Origin: Iodobacter sp.
GTDB lineage: Bacteria; Pseudomonadota; Gammaproteobacteria; Burkholderiales; Chitinibacteraceae
Reading direction: 5' to 3'
NCBI RefSeq assembly: GCF_025352645.1
Contig: NZ_JANXSO010000075.1
Span: 1 to 35,239, forward strand
Length of the DNA: 35,239 nucleotides
Part shown: piece after piece, positions 25,437 to 34,325 of the stretch
How positions within the stretch are numbered: the first letter of the stretch is position 1
Layout of the letters: every line of letters begins with the position of its first letter
Notes under the pieces: model-generated
What the model was told of the DNA's origin: nothing
Databases searched by the model: none
What the model saw: the letters and a program-made list of their open reading frames with translations, nothing else
Program-made: the position numbers and the translations under genes

Positions 25437-27038
25437 ATGTTTTTGGTTAGAAACTTAAAATTAGGTAAAAAATTAATCATAGCCTTTATGGCCATTGCTA
25501 GCTTGTCGCTTATAACAGGGATTATTGGCTTAATAAAAATAAACACCATGAATGATTTAATTTCAGACATGTATATAAATCAATTAAAACCAATAAAAGA
25601 CATTGCCAACGCCAATACTAACGCTATTTACGTGGCTAGAAAACTAAATTTTTACTTAATTGCACACGATAAAGAGCTAAGAGAAAAAACATTTATTGAA
25701 ATGGGCGCTAACGAAAAAAAAATGTTTAATTTTATACAAAGCTATCAAGCCTCACCACAAAGCACAGCCACTGCAGATATTTTGCAACAAATTCCTTTGC
25801 TATGGAAAAATTTTAAAATTGCACAGAAAAACGCTATCAATTTAGCCAATAAAAACAACGACGCTGGTGCCAGTAAAATAATTTCAGAGGAAGTTGGCCC
25901 TTCATTTCAAAAAATAGACGATGCCCTATCCGCACTGCTCGATGCCAATGAAGATCGCAGCAAAGCCCTCTTTGAAGATGCACAAGCATTGGCCAATAAA
26001 ATAAACCTACTCATGTCTATCGTTATTAGCAGCAGTTTTTTAATTGCTATTGTTATTGCGCTATTTATAACCCGACAAATAACCCAGCAAATTGGTGGCG
26101 AGCCCAGTGAAGCCGTACGTATTGCCAAACAGGTCTCTGAAGGCGACTTAAGAAATACCAGCACCTTGGTTGCAGGGGATCAATCTAGCGTCTTATTTGC
26201 GTTGCACACTATGTGTACGACCTTAAGCAATATCATGAGCGAAGTGCATGGCACCTCTGATGCCCTTGCTAGTGCCTCTGAACAAGTGAATGCCTCCTCA
26301 CAGAATTTAGCTCAAAATGCTTCAGAGCAAGCCGCTAGCATAGAGCAAACCAGTGCCGCATTAGAGCAAATCACCTCGACCATTTCCCAAAATAGCGAAA
26401 ATGCAAAAGTCACAGAAGGCATTGCAAGCAATGCCTCTAGTAATGCCATCGAAGGCGGCGCAGCCGTAAAAGAAACAGCGCGGGCCATGCAGCAAATTGC
26501 TAATCGTATTCGTATTATCGATGATATTGCCTATCAAACTAATTTGCTGGCCCTTAATGCCGCCATTGAAGCCGCCCGTGCGGGGGAGCATGGCAAAGGC
26601 TTTGCCGTGGTTGCTGCAGAAGTGCGTAAACTCGCCGAACGTAGCCAAATTGCCGCCCAAGAGATTAGTGAATTAGCCAGCAATAGCGTTAATCAAGCCA
26701 GCAATGCAGGCGATAGGCTGGAAGAAATCGTGCCATTAATCAGAAAAACAGCCGATTTAGTTCAAGAGATATCTGCCGCCTCGCAAGAGCAAGCCAACGG
26801 GATCGAGCAAATTAATATGGCTGTTAGCCAATTATCACAAGCCACACAAGGCAACGCGGCAGCGGCGGAGCAGCTTAACTCTACCTCTGAAGAGCTTTCG
26901 ATCCACGCTTCCCGTTTGCAAGAAATGATCGGTTTCTTTCAAACTGAAAAGACCATACACAAAGCTCTGCACAATATACCCACCCTGCATGCATCGATAT
27001 CCGTAGCTCAACACGACAATCAATTTATTTCGTATTAA
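25437..27038 (+). CDS. Methyl-accepting chemotaxis protein with four-helix-bundle sensor
   Basis: A 533-residue transmembrane receptor. TM1 spans about 13-33 and TM2 about 189-211; between them is a roughly 155-residue helical periplasmic domain of the 4HB_MCP type, probably sensing a small ligand. A short HAMP-like linker follows (GGEPSEAVRIAKQVSEGDL), then the long signalling coiled coil with its conserved tip at about 358-400 (DDIAYQTNLLALNAAIEAAR, then AGEHGKGFAVVAAEVRKLAERS). A tail of about 35 residues ends in QFISY, which places aromatic residues at positions 2 and 5 like the CheR/CheB-tethering pentapeptide NWETF. The start ATG at 25437 has GGAGAG 5 nt upstream; an upstream in-frame TTG at 25425 lies inside that site. 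Confidence 0.93.
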   Translation: MFLVRNLKLGKKLIIAFMAIASLSLITGIIGLIKINTMNDLISDMYINQLKPIKDIANANTNAIYVARKLNFYLIAHDKELREKTFIEMGANEKKMFNFIQSYQASPQSTATADILQQIPLLWKNFKIAQKNAINLANKNNDAGASKIISEEVGPSFQKIDDALSALLDANEDRSKALFEDAQALANKINLLMSIVISSSFLIAIVIALFITRQITQQIGGEPSEAVRIAKQVSEGDLRNTSTLVAGDQSSVLFALHTMCTTLSNIMSEVHGTSDALASASEQVNASSQNLAQNASEQAASIEQTSAALEQITSTISQNSENAKVTEGIASNASSNAIEGGAAVKETARAMQQIANRIRIIDDIAYQTNLLALNAAIEAARAGEHGKGFAVVAAEVRKLAERSQIAAQEISELASNSVNQASNAGDRLEEIVPLIRKTADLVQEISAASQEQANGIEQINMAVSQLSQATQGNAAAAEQLNSTSEELSIHASRLQEMIGFFQTEKTIHKALHNIPTLHASISVAQHDNQFISY

Positions 27039-27050
27039 AGGATTACGCTA

Positions 27051-27614
27051 ATGAATATGAATAAATTAAGAAGAAATGGCGAGCTTAAAAACATTGAAGC
27101 CGTGCCAGAGGAAAAACAATACCTCACCTTTACCTTGAATCAAGAACTATTTGCCGTTGTTATTCATAGCATTAAAGAGATTATTGAGTATCCTGGCGTA
27201 ACCGAAGTGCCGCTTATGCCACGTTTTATGCATGGCGTGATTAATATGCGTGGTGCGGTTATTCCCGTTATTGATTTAGCCATCCGTTTTGGTAAAGAGC
27301 CCAGCCATCTTGGCCGCCGCTCTTGCGTGGTTATTTTGGAAGTCTTTTTTGCTGATGAATATCATGAAATGGGCGTTTTGGTTGATGCCGTTAATGAAGT
27401 ATTAGAAATCCCTGCCCATCAAATTGAATCCCCTCCTGAATTTGGCGCAAAAATACGTAGCGAATTTATTGCGGGAATTGGCAAAATTAATGAGAAGTTT
27501 GTCATTATTCTGGATGTAAACCATGTTCTTTCTCTGGGAGAAATGAGTTCTATGGTGATTGATGAAATTAATTTCAACCATCCTGCGTTAAGCGCCCCAC
27601 AAAACGCTGAATAG
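27051..27614 (+). CDS. cheW: Chemotaxis adaptor CheW
   Basis: A 187-residue CheW coupling protein linking the receptor to CheA in the chemosensory array. Conserved strands are YLTFTLNQELFAVVIHSIKEI (around 24-44), VPLMPRFMHGVINMRGAVIPVIDL (53-76; key NMRG motif at about 64-67) and VDAVNEVLEI. The last 20 residues form a variable tail. The gene lies 12 nt downstream of the receptor gene with AAAGGA 8 nt before its ATG, and 12 nt upstream of cheD. Confidence 0.95.
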   Translation: MNMNKLRRNGELKNIEAVPEEKQYLTFTLNQELFAVVIHSIKEIIEYPGVTEVPLMPRFMHGVINMRGAVIPVIDLAIRFGKEPSHLGRRSCVVILEVFFADEYHEMGVLVDAVNEVLEIPAHQIESPPEFGAKIRSEFIAGIGKINEKFVIILDVNHVLSLGEMSSMVIDEINFNHPALSAPQNAE

Positions 27615-27626
27615 TGTGAGAGATGC

Positions 27627-28085
27627 ATGTCCACCAAACGCATTTTTTTACTGCCAGGCGATGTACGCTTCGCCCAAGCCCCTGGCTGGCTATACACTAT
27701 TTTGGGTTCTTGCCTTGCCATTACCGCTTGGCATCCATACAAAAAACACGGCGGGATGTGCCATTTTCAACTGCCTAATTCCAGCAAAAAAGCCGAGCTA
27801 AACGGGCGTTATGGACGTGATGCCTTTTCTCTGCTTTGCCAGCAGATGAGTAAATATACCAGCCAGCCTAGTGAGTATCGCTATCAAATATACGGCGGCA
27901 GCCAAATATTAAAGCTACAGCCCTCAGTATCAATTGGCGCACGTAATATCCAAGCCGCCAAACAGCTGCTTGCTAACGCGGCACTTGCGATTGATTTTGA
28001 AGACACCGGCGGGCATCAGTCACGCAAAATTGAGCTTGATTTGAGCACTGGGCAAGTTTGGGTACAACGTTTAAATCGAGAATAA
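27627..28085 (+). CDS. cheD: Receptor glutamine deamidase CheD
   Basis: A 152-residue protein of the CheD family, which deamidates specific glutamines of receptors and in some bacteria also binds a CheC-type phosphatase. The catalytic Cys29 in ILGSCLAI and His46 in GGMCHFQLP are present with the expected spacing, and Thr24 sits just before the Cys block. The YGGSQIL and IGARNI segments complete the family pattern. No cheC is seen. The gene follows cheW by 12 nt. After it there are 212 bp before cheB that hold no gene; cheR, often found beside cheD, is missing. Confidence 0.93.
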   Translation: MSTKRIFLLPGDVRFAQAPGWLYTILGSCLAITAWHPYKKHGGMCHFQLPNSSKKAELNGRYGRDAFSLLCQQMSKYTSQPSEYRYQIYGGSQILKLQPSVSIGARNIQAAKQLLANAALAIDFEDTGGHQSRKIELDLSTGQVWVQRLNRE

Positions 28086-28297
28086 CAATCAAAAGTACCT
28101 AGCCCACTCAATATACAAAAATTACGAACGGATGCGGCAAGAAACAGGCGGGGCTAGAACTTTTGTTCAATGATCTCTACCCGCCTCCAAATAAAACCTT
28201 TAGTACATTGTGAAACAGCAAATTTACTCACTCAAAATGCACGATGGATATAAACCCCCTATAACTAAGATTATGCTTATCTAGATGGAATTAAATT

Positions 28298-29416
28298 ATG
28301 GCCATTAAAGTAATGATTGTCGATGACTCTGCCGTTGTGAGGCAGGTGATGCTCGACACTTTATCTAAGGCCAGCGACATTGTTGTGATCGGGTCTGCGC
28401 CTGACCCTATTTTTGCCCGAGAAAAAATGCAAAAAGAATGGCCGGACGTGATTGTGCTTGATATCGAAATGCCAAGGATGGATGGGCTTACTTTTTTAAA
28501 ACAAATCATGGCCGAACGCCCCACGCCAGTGGTCATTTGCTCATCCCTCACCGAAAAAGGCGCCGAGATCACTATGCAGGCGCTGTCTGCTGGGGCGCTG
28601 GCAATTATCACCAAGCCATCTTTAGGTATTCGAGATTTCATTCAAGATAGCGCTTCAGATCTACTACATGCTATTCGGGCAGCATCGATGGCACGCCTAC
28701 AACGCCCCCGCTCGCCCCCTCCTACACCGCAAGCAAATAACCATAGCACGCTTGCAGGCAGCGTGATGCAAGAGCGAATGAGCTCACCCAAATTATCTGC
28801 AGATGCTATTTTGCAAGCAACTGGTAATCACGCCTCTATCCAAACCACTCAAAAAATCATTGCCATTGGCACCTCAACGGGTGGCACACAAGCCTTAGAA
28901 AGCATTTTGCCTGAGCTGCCCAAAACATCGCCAGGCATTGTCATTGTTCAGCATATGCCCGAAAAATTTACCGCCACTTTTGCAGCAAGGCTCAATAGCT
29001 TGTCGCAAATTGAAGTCAGAGAAGCCAAAAGCAATGATCGAATATTGCCAGGCCTTGCGCTGATTGCCCCCGGCGGTAAGCATTTATTGGTGAAGCGCAA
29101 CGGCACTCAATATCACGTGGATGTGATCGACGGCCCCCTAGTGAGCCGACACCGCCCCTCGGTAGACGTGTTATTTAGATCGGTTGCCAATGCCGCAGGG
29201 CGGAATGCGGTGGGGTTTATCTTGACGGGAATGGGCGATGATGGTGCCAAAGGCTTAAAAGAGCTCCATGACACCGGTGCGCGCACTTACGCACAAGATG
29301 AGGCCAGCTGTGTGGTTTTTGGTATGCCCAAAGAGGCCATCAAGCTAGAAGCCACCGATGAAATCATTGCCCTTGAACGCATCCCTGAAGTCATTACAAA
29401 ACTGTCTAACCGGTGA
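28298..29416 (+). CDS. cheB: Protein-glutamate methylesterase/glutaminase CheB
   Basis: A 372-residue chemotaxis adaptation enzyme. The N-terminal receiver domain has the acidic pair Asp9-Asp10, phospho-acceptor Asp55 in [11 protein letters not shown], and a conserved Lys in ITKPS. A linker of about 60 residues leads to the methylesterase domain with [13 protein letters not shown] (catalytic Ser), [15 protein letters not shown] (catalytic His) and [12 protein letters not shown] (catalytic Asp). Phosphorylation by CheA activates removal of receptor methyl groups. With no cheR in the operon, methylation must depend on a CheR encoded elsewhere. The stop codon is 5 nt from the ATG of the following REC-EAL gene. 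Confidence 0.95.
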   Translation: MAIKVMIVDDSAVVRQVMLDTLSKASDIVVIGSAPDPIFAREKMQKEWPDVIVLDIEMPRMDGLTFLKQIMAERPTPVVICSSLTEKGAEITMQALSAGALAIITKPSLGIRDFIQDSASDLLHAIRAASMARLQRPRSPPPTPQANNHSTLAGSVMQERMSSPKLSADAILQATGNHASIQTTQKIIAIGTSTGGTQALESILPELPKTSPGIVIVQHMPEKFTATFAARLNSLSQIEVREAKSNDRILPGLALIAPGGKHLLVKRNGTQYHVDVIDGPLVSRHRPSVDVLFRSVANAAGRNAVGFILTGMGDDGAKGLKELHDTGARTYAQDEASCVVFGMPKEAIKLEATDEIIALERIPEVITKLSNR

Positions 29417-29421
29417 AAATA

Positions 29422-30651
29422 ATGTCCAAATTACTCAATGTATTTATTGTTGAAGACAGCTTAGTGCAAAGAATGCACGCCGTGGCGCTTTGCGAAGACA
29501 TAGGCTTAAATATTGTCGGTGAAGCATCTGATGGTACAGAGGCCTTGCTGTTGCTACAAAACATGGATTTGCCTGACATTATGCTGATTGATTTAGAAAT
29601 GCCGGGCATGGATGGTATTCAACTGATTCAAGAGTTGGCTCATCAATCCATTCCTGTATCGGTGATTGTATCTAGCGCCAAAGAAGACGCTTTGATTGCT
29701 TCAGTGGAAACCATGCTGCAAGCTTATGGCCTACCTGTATTAGGCGCGATTAAAAAGCCATTAACAAGGCCGCAGTTAGATAAAGCACTGTGCCGCTTTA
29801 AACCCATCACCAAAGATCAGCTACAAATTAGACCAGAGTTAGTAATGGCCGCCTCCGAGATTGCCAAAGCATTGGTTGAGCATCAATTTATTGCCTATTT
29901 TCAGCCCAAAATATCAGTCAACACAGGGGTAATTAAAGGCGTAGAAACCTTGATACGCTGGCAACACCCTGAAAAAGGCTTGGTCATGCCATCGCAATTT
30001 ATTGCCATTGCTGAAGAGCACGGTTTAATTAATGAACTCACTATGGAAATACTTGACCTAGCCCTGCAGCAGTGCCGCCACTGGCATGAACGTGGCCTAA
30101 AGATAACCGTTGCGGTTAATTTATCCATGCTGTCTTTATCGGACTCTAACTTTGCTGAGCAAATTGCTCAAAAAGTGGCCGAATTCAATATTGACCCTGC
30201 TTATATTATTTTAGAAATCACAGAAACGGCGGTGATGGGCGATGTGGGCAATGCGTTAGGTACACTGGCAAGGCTTAGGCTAAAAGGCTTTGGGCTATCT
30301 ATCGACGATTACGGCACGGGTTTTTCATCCATGCAGCAATTATCCCGTATCCCTTTTACTGAGCTAAAAATTGATCGATCTTTTGTCGATGGCGCACATA
30401 GCAAGCCGCATCTACACGCTATTTTGGCTAGTGCCATTGAAATCTCAAAAAAACTTAATTTAAAAAGCATCGCCGAAGGCGTTGAAGATGCCGAGGATTT
30501 GGTCGTGCTGCAGCAATTAGGCTGCGATGTGGTGCAGGGCTACCTAACGGCAAAACCCATGCCTGGTGATGAATTACTGCCTTGGCTAAAAGCCAATAAC
30601 CAAAACCTGCGCGCGCTATGTAAACCCCCTGGCAACTCATCCACAGAATAA
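29422..30651 (+). CDS. Response regulator with EAL domain (predicted c-di-GMP phosphodiesterase)
   Basis: A 409-residue two-domain protein. The receiver domain (about 1-130) has Glu11-Asp12, phospho-acceptor Asp57 in LIDLEMPGMDG, Ser in VSSAKED and Lys in IKKPL. The EAL domain (about 145-395) has the catalytic and metal-binding set: Glu175 in ETLIRW (ETL in place of EAL), Asn in VNLSM, Glu in EITETAVM, Asp-Asp in DDYGTGFSS, Lys in LKIDRSF, Glu in AEGVED, and QGYL. It therefore looks active and should hydrolyse c-di-GMP under control of phosphorylation. It is the last gene of the chemosensory operon and probably the target of CheA. ATG at 29422 has GGTGA 6 nt upstream; a GTG at 29413 overlaps the cheB stop as an alternative. 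Confidence 0.93.
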   Translation: MSKLLNVFIVEDSLVQRMHAVALCEDIGLNIVGEASDGTEALLLLQNMDLPDIMLIDLEMPGMDGIQLIQELAHQSIPVSVIVSSAKEDALIASVETMLQAYGLPVLGAIKKPLTRPQLDKALCRFKPITKDQLQIRPELVMAASEIAKALVEHQFIAYFQPKISVNTGVIKGVETLIRWQHPEKGLVMPSQFIAIAEEHGLINELTMEILDLALQQCRHWHERGLKITVAVNLSMLSLSDSNFAEQIAQKVAEFNIDPAYIILEITETAVMGDVGNALGTLARLRLKGFGLSIDDYGTGFSSMQQLSRIPFTELKIDRSFVDGAHSKPHLHAILASAIEISKKLNLKSIAEGVEDAEDLVVLQQLGCDVVQGYLTAKPMPGDELLPWLKANNQNLRALCKPPGNSSTE

Positions 30652-30656
30652 GTCAT

Positions 30657-30699
30657 AAAAAAACCAGGCCGCTATATCAAAATAGTGGCCTAGTTTTTT
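30657..30699. terminator. Terminator closing the chemosensory operon and rmuC
   Basis: Imperfect stem around AGGCCGCTAT and ATAGTGGCCT with an A-run before and T-run after (one mismatch, one G-U pair). It lies between the convergent stops at 30651 and 30726 and can act in both directions. Confidence 0.85.
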
Positions 30700-30725
30700 A
30701 AAAGCGCTTAGCTGCTGTGCAAGCC

Positions 30726-32201
30726 TCAATCAATCAATGCGGCTTCAGGCTCAACCCCTTCTAGCTTAACCTGCTCAATTTCAATAAACCGGCGCGATAT
30801 TTTATCGCTGGTGATGCTAACCTGCTGCACGTCATCGTTTGCTTGGCGAATATGCGTGGCCAGCTTTTTCATTCTGTCATCAAAGCGAGTGAACTCTTGC
30901 CCAAGCTTGCCAAGTGCTTCTTTAATAATATGCACTTGCTTGCGAGTTTCTACGTCTTTAATCACCGCTCTTGCCGTATTGAGCACGGCCATTAAGGTGG
31001 TAGGCGATACAATCCACACCCGTTTTGCCATCGCGTGCTGCACCAGCTCAGGGTGATAAGCATGAATCTCTGCAAATACCGCTTCGGCAGGGATAAACAT
31101 CACCGCGCCATCCGCCGTTTCATTGGGAATAATGTATTTGCTAGATATATCGTCGATATGCTTTTTAATATCACCTCTAAACGCTTTAGAAGCGGCAATT
31201 TTATCGATGCTGGTATCAAACATCCTGTGGTAGTTTTCTAATGGAAACTTAGCATCCACCGCCACGGTTCCTGTTGGCTCGGGCAGACGTAAAATACAAT
31301 CGGCGCGCGTGCCATTAGATAAAGTTGCTTGAAACTCATACACTTGATTGGGCAGCACATTTCTAATTAAATGCTCTAACTGCACCTCGCCAAACGCACC
31401 ACGGCTGCGCTTATCCCCTAATAATTCTTGTAAGCTCACCACATTGGTGGTGAGGCCATCAATTTTCTTTTGTGCCTCATCAATCGTGGCCAACCGCGCC
31501 ATCACATTGGCAAAAGTCTCATTGGTTTTTTTAAAGCCCTCATCCAAGCGTTCGGTAACCTTGCCAGAGATTTCACCCAGTTTGGCATCGGCTGTTTTAG
31601 TCAGCTCGCCTACTGTGGCCGTCAATTGTGTGGTGGTCAGTGCGAGTGCATTTTGCAATTGCTCCATTTCACGCACCGATTGCTCGGCCAGCATTTGCGA
31701 TAGCTTCAGTAGGATTTCTTCCCTTAGCGCATCTTGCTTACCCGTAAGCTGACTAGAAATATCACCCAATTGTTTCACCACCAACTCACGTGTTTCAGAA
31801 AGCGTGGTGGTTAAAGAAAGCCGCATCGTAGATAAAGATTCTGTTTGCGCAGCTTGTAACCTGGTTAAAGATTCACGCGTTTCTTTTAACTCTTGCCCCA
31901 CCCCGCCACGCACCCGTTCAAACGCTTCGGTCATGGTATCCCGCAGCCGCTCGCCAGAGCGCATCACCGCATCAGAAAGCTGAGCCCCCTGCTGGGTTAA
32001 GGCAGAGTGCGTGTTTTCTGTCTGCCGAACTAGGCCTTCATGCAAGTCCGACAGCATCTCTCTATGCTTGGCCTCCATGTCTTGCGTCAGCGTATCTAAA
32101 ACATCTCTTTGTGACTGTGCAAGCTGCTGCAAGCGAGCAACCACCAAAGCACCAGCCAACAAAACCACCAAGGTGGTAATTCCAAACAGTAGATCCAACA
32201 T
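30726..32201 (-). CDS. rmuC: DNA recombination protein RmuC
   Basis: A 491-residue protein, close to the E. coli RmuC length of 475. It has an N-terminal membrane helix (MLDLLFGITTLVVLLAGALV), a long alanine/glutamine-rich coiled coil to about residue 260, then the RmuC domain, which belongs to the PD-(D/E)XK nuclease-like fold (GAFGEVQLEHLIRNVLPNQ; VAVDAKFPLENYHRM; FIPAEAVFAEIH). It limits rearrangements at inverted repeats; the molecular activity is not firmly settled. The start ATG at 32201 has AAGGAA 7 nt upstream. The reading frame is open 46 codons further, into the promoter region of flgA, without a ribosome-binding site. It is divergent from flgA with only 37 bp between them. Confidence 0.93.
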   Translation of the reverse strand: MLDLLFGITTLVVLLAGALVVARLQQLAQSQRDVLDTLTQDMEAKHREMLSDLHEGLVRQTENTHSALTQQGAQLSDAVMRSGERLRDTMTEAFERVRGGVGQELKETRESLTRLQAAQTESLSTMRLSLTTTLSETRELVVKQLGDISSQLTGKQDALREEILLKLSQMLAEQSVREMEQLQNALALTTTQLTATVGELTKTADAKLGEISGKVTERLDEGFKKTNETFANVMARLATIDEAQKKIDGLTTNVVSLQELLGDKRSRGAFGEVQLEHLIRNVLPNQVYEFQATLSNGTRADCILRLPEPTGTVAVDAKFPLENYHRMFDTSIDKIAASKAFRGDIKKHIDDISSKYIIPNETADGAVMFIPAEAVFAEIHAYHPELVQHAMAKRVWIVSPTTLMAVLNTARAVIKDVETRKQVHIIKEALGKLGQEFTRFDDRMKKLATHIRQANDDVQQVSITSDKISRRFIEIEQVKLEGVEPEAALID

Positions 32202-32238
32202 AGCTATTTCCTTTGCAGCAACCGCAGGATTGTAGGCG

Positions 32239-32946
32239 ATGTACGGCAGTAAGCCTATAATCACTTGTATGAGACCTCTGCTATTTACTTTATTTACGCT
32301 ATTCAGCTGCGCGGCCCAAGCAACAGACGTCGCCGCCATTCAGCATGCCGCCCAACAATGGTTGGATCTATCCCTTGCAAATAGCACGGGTGTTCCCAGC
32401 TATCAACTCAGCAAAATAGATAGCCGGCTACAGCTCGCCGCATGTAAACAATACAATGTGGGCTTACCCAGCGGTTATCGTTTGCTCGGCAATACCATGC
32501 TACGCATTCAGTGCGTTGACGGTGCTAGCTGGGGAATCAATCTACCGGTGAAAGTATCGCTACTGGTGACTTACTATGTTGCCGCGAGACCGCTTTCCGC
32601 TAATCAAGAAGTAGGCAGTGGCGATGTGATTGCCCAGCAGGGCGATCTTGGCACCCTACCCGGCTCGGTGATTTTAGACCCCGTTCAAGCGATAGGGCGC
32701 ACGCTGAATACCGCAGTGGCTGCTGGCAAGCCCTTACGCCAAGAAATGCTTAGAGCGGCGATGGTGATTCAGCAAAACCAAAAGGTGCGTATTATTTATC
32801 GGGATAACGGCATCGAAGTCGCCAATGAAGGCATTGCCATGAATAATGCCGCCGAAGGCCAGTCTGTGCGGGTTAGGATCAACAATAACAAGCAAATAGT
32901 ACAAGGCATTGCCACGGCAACGGGCAGTGTAGATGTGAGCGATTAG
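32239..32946 (+). CDS. flgA: Flagellar basal-body P-ring formation chaperone FlgA
   Basis: A 235-residue periplasmic chaperone for assembly of the FlgI P-ring around the flagellar rod. A signal peptide is obvious from MRPLLFTLFTLFSCAAQA. The C-terminal SAF/ChapFlgA domain is recognised by the domain-swap region around RPLSANQEVGSGDVIAQQGDL, GKPLRQEML, and the last block VRIIYRDNGIEVANEGIAMN with GQSVRVRINNNKQIVQGIA. The start is taken as ATG 32239 with CAGGA about 9 nt upstream; ATG at 32269 gives a more usual signal peptide but has no Shine-Dalgarno. It is separated from the rest of any flagellar rod operon (flgB onwards is not here) and sits between rmuC and a lipoprotein gene. Confidence 0.93.
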   Translation: MYGSKPIITCMRPLLFTLFTLFSCAAQATDVAAIQHAAQQWLDLSLANSTGVPSYQLSKIDSRLQLAACKQYNVGLPSGYRLLGNTMLRIQCVDGASWGINLPVKVSLLVTYYVAARPLSANQEVGSGDVIAQQGDLGTLPGSVILDPVQAIGRTLNTAVAAGKPLRQEMLRAAMVIQQNQKVRIIYRDNGIEVANEGIAMNNAAEGQSVRVRINNNKQIVQGIATATGSVDVSD

Positions 32947-33018
32947 CCATTATCACCTAAACGGGCAGGATACAAACAAAGGTGGCAAGCCAGCCGCTTT
33001 TGTCCTAAGCTCGCATTT

Positions 33019-34269
33019 TTGCTTGAATTGGCTCTTATCGTGCTGCCTAGTAAACTAAGCCCTATCCTTCTTTGCTCCTTGCTTGCTGCGTGCGCCAGTG
33101 CGCCCATCATCGTGCCCGCGCCACCTCCTAACCCTATAGCCAGTGCGCCACTTGATGTCATTCCCCCAACGCCAAGCGCCATTCCAAGCCTACCTGCTAT
33201 CACCGCTCCACCGCCCGTGGTGGTAGTGGTGCCACCGCCTGCGCTTAAATCGATTAGCCAATTAGAAGCGCAAACGCTGCTCAACCAGCTTTTGCCCACC
33301 AAGATCAGCGAGCGCAATGGTTGGAAAAACGATCTGCTGGATGGCTTTACTGCACTCAAAATACCTTACACCCCAGAGTATTTTTGCGCCGTGATGGCGG
33401 TGATTGAGCAGGAATCGAGCTGGCAAGGCGATCCGCCCGTGCCAGGCTTGGGTAAAATTGTGTGGAAGCAAGTCGAAGAAAAAGCGGGCAAATATCATAT
33501 TCCGCTGATAGCGGTACAAACGGCGCTGTTAAAAAGCTCACCAAATGGCAAAAGCTATAAAGAGCGCATTGATAAGCTACAAACCGAAGCGCAAATGAAT
33601 AATGTATTTGAAGACTTAGCCAGCGATGCCAAAAGATTGAGCCTGCCCTTTAATATGAGCAACCCAATCCGCACCGGCGGCCCTATGCAGGTGAGCGTAG
33701 AATTTGCCGAAGGCCATGTACGGGCTTGGCCTTATCCTTACGCACGGCGTGGCAGTGTAAGAAGTGAAGTATTTAGCCGCAAGGGTGGTGTTTACTTTGG
33801 CACGGCCATTTTGCTGCAATACCCAGCACCTTACAGCAAAATGATTTATCGCTTTGCTGATTTCAATGCAGGCCGCTATGCCAGCCGTAATGCAGCTTTT
33901 CAAGCCGCACTGAACAAGCTGACTCATGACAGCATGGATTTAGATGGCGATTTACTGCGCTATGAAAACGGCAACCCAAGCCGCCAAAGCAGCGGCACAG
34001 AAAAAGCGCTGCAATCCATGGGTAAACGCTTAAATCTAAGCCATGAAGAAATCCGCCGTGATTTGCTGCTAGAAAAGCTGAGCGGCTTCGGCCAAACCCC
34101 GCTTTACCAGCGCTTATTTGCCCTAGCAGGCAATATGCCGCGTGAAGCACTGCCACAGATTGATTTAAAAAGCCCAAAAATCACGCGCAAACTCACCACA
34201 GAATGGTTTGCCAAACGCGTTGATGGCCGCTACCAAACCTGCCTGAGCCGCGCCCCCGCCGCTTTTTAA
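33019..34269 (+). CDS. DUF1615-type outer-membrane lipoprotein, lysozyme-like motif
   Basis: A 416-residue predicted lipoprotein. The signal ends in lipobox LLAAC with Cys25. A proline/alanine/valine-rich linker follows (about 30-76) as used to span from the membrane towards the cell wall. The rest matches what I recall of the DUF1615 family, conserved in beta- and gammaproteobacteria without known function. AVIEQESSW (127-135) resembles the catalytic-Glu segment of lytic transglycosylases, and RTGGPMQVS (about 214-222) resembles their following G-x-M-Q block, so a muramidase-like activity is possible. The start is not well defined: TTG 33019, TTG 33028 and GTG 33040 are all in frame and none has a clear Shine-Dalgarno; GTG 33040 would give the neatest signal peptide. 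Confidence 0.78.
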   Translation: MLELALIVLPSKLSPILLCSLLAACASAPIIVPAPPPNPIASAPLDVIPPTPSAIPSLPAITAPPPVVVVVPPPALKSISQLEAQTLLNQLLPTKISERNGWKNDLLDGFTALKIPYTPEYFCAVMAVIEQESSWQGDPPVPGLGKIVWKQVEEKAGKYHIPLIAVQTALLKSSPNGKSYKERIDKLQTEAQMNNVFEDLASDAKRLSLPFNMSNPIRTGGPMQVSVEFAEGHVRAWPYPYARRGSVRSEVFSRKGGVYFGTAILLQYPAPYSKMIYRFADFNAGRYASRNAAFQAALNKLTHDSMDLDGDLLRYENGNPSRQSSGTEKALQSMGKRLNLSHEEIRRDLLLEKLSGFGQTPLYQRLFALAGNMPREALPQIDLKSPKITRKLTTEWFAKRVDGRYQTCLSRAPAAF

Positions 34270-34273
34270 CTTT

Positions 34274-34297
34274 AGGGGCACGCCATGCCGTGCCCCT
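34274..34297. repeat. Palindromic hairpin (GGGGCACG...CGTGCCCC)
   Basis: Arms AGGGGCACG (34274-34282) and CGTGCCCCT (34289-34297) are perfect, with a 6-nt loop. It follows the lipoprotein stop by 5 nt but lacks a T-run. It may slow or end transcription, or be a REP-like element of the kind often seen with this sequence. Confidence 0.55.
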
Positions 34298-34325
34298 ACT
34301 GCCAATATTGATAAGGTCAGCATCT

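Noticed and set aside
28086-28297. Missing cheR or small gene in the cheD-cheB gap
   Set aside because: Only 212 bp are available and no frame shows coding character, so it cannot hold cheR (about 270 codons) and no remnant of it is seen.
31348-31752. 134-codon plus-strand open frame inside rmuC
   Set aside because: Antisense to the RmuC coiled coil; Ser/Cys-rich shadow without motif.
32943-33359. 138-codon minus-strand open frame with glycine-rich stretch
   Set aside because: The glycine/threonine run is simply the complement of the proline-rich linker of the lipoprotein gene.
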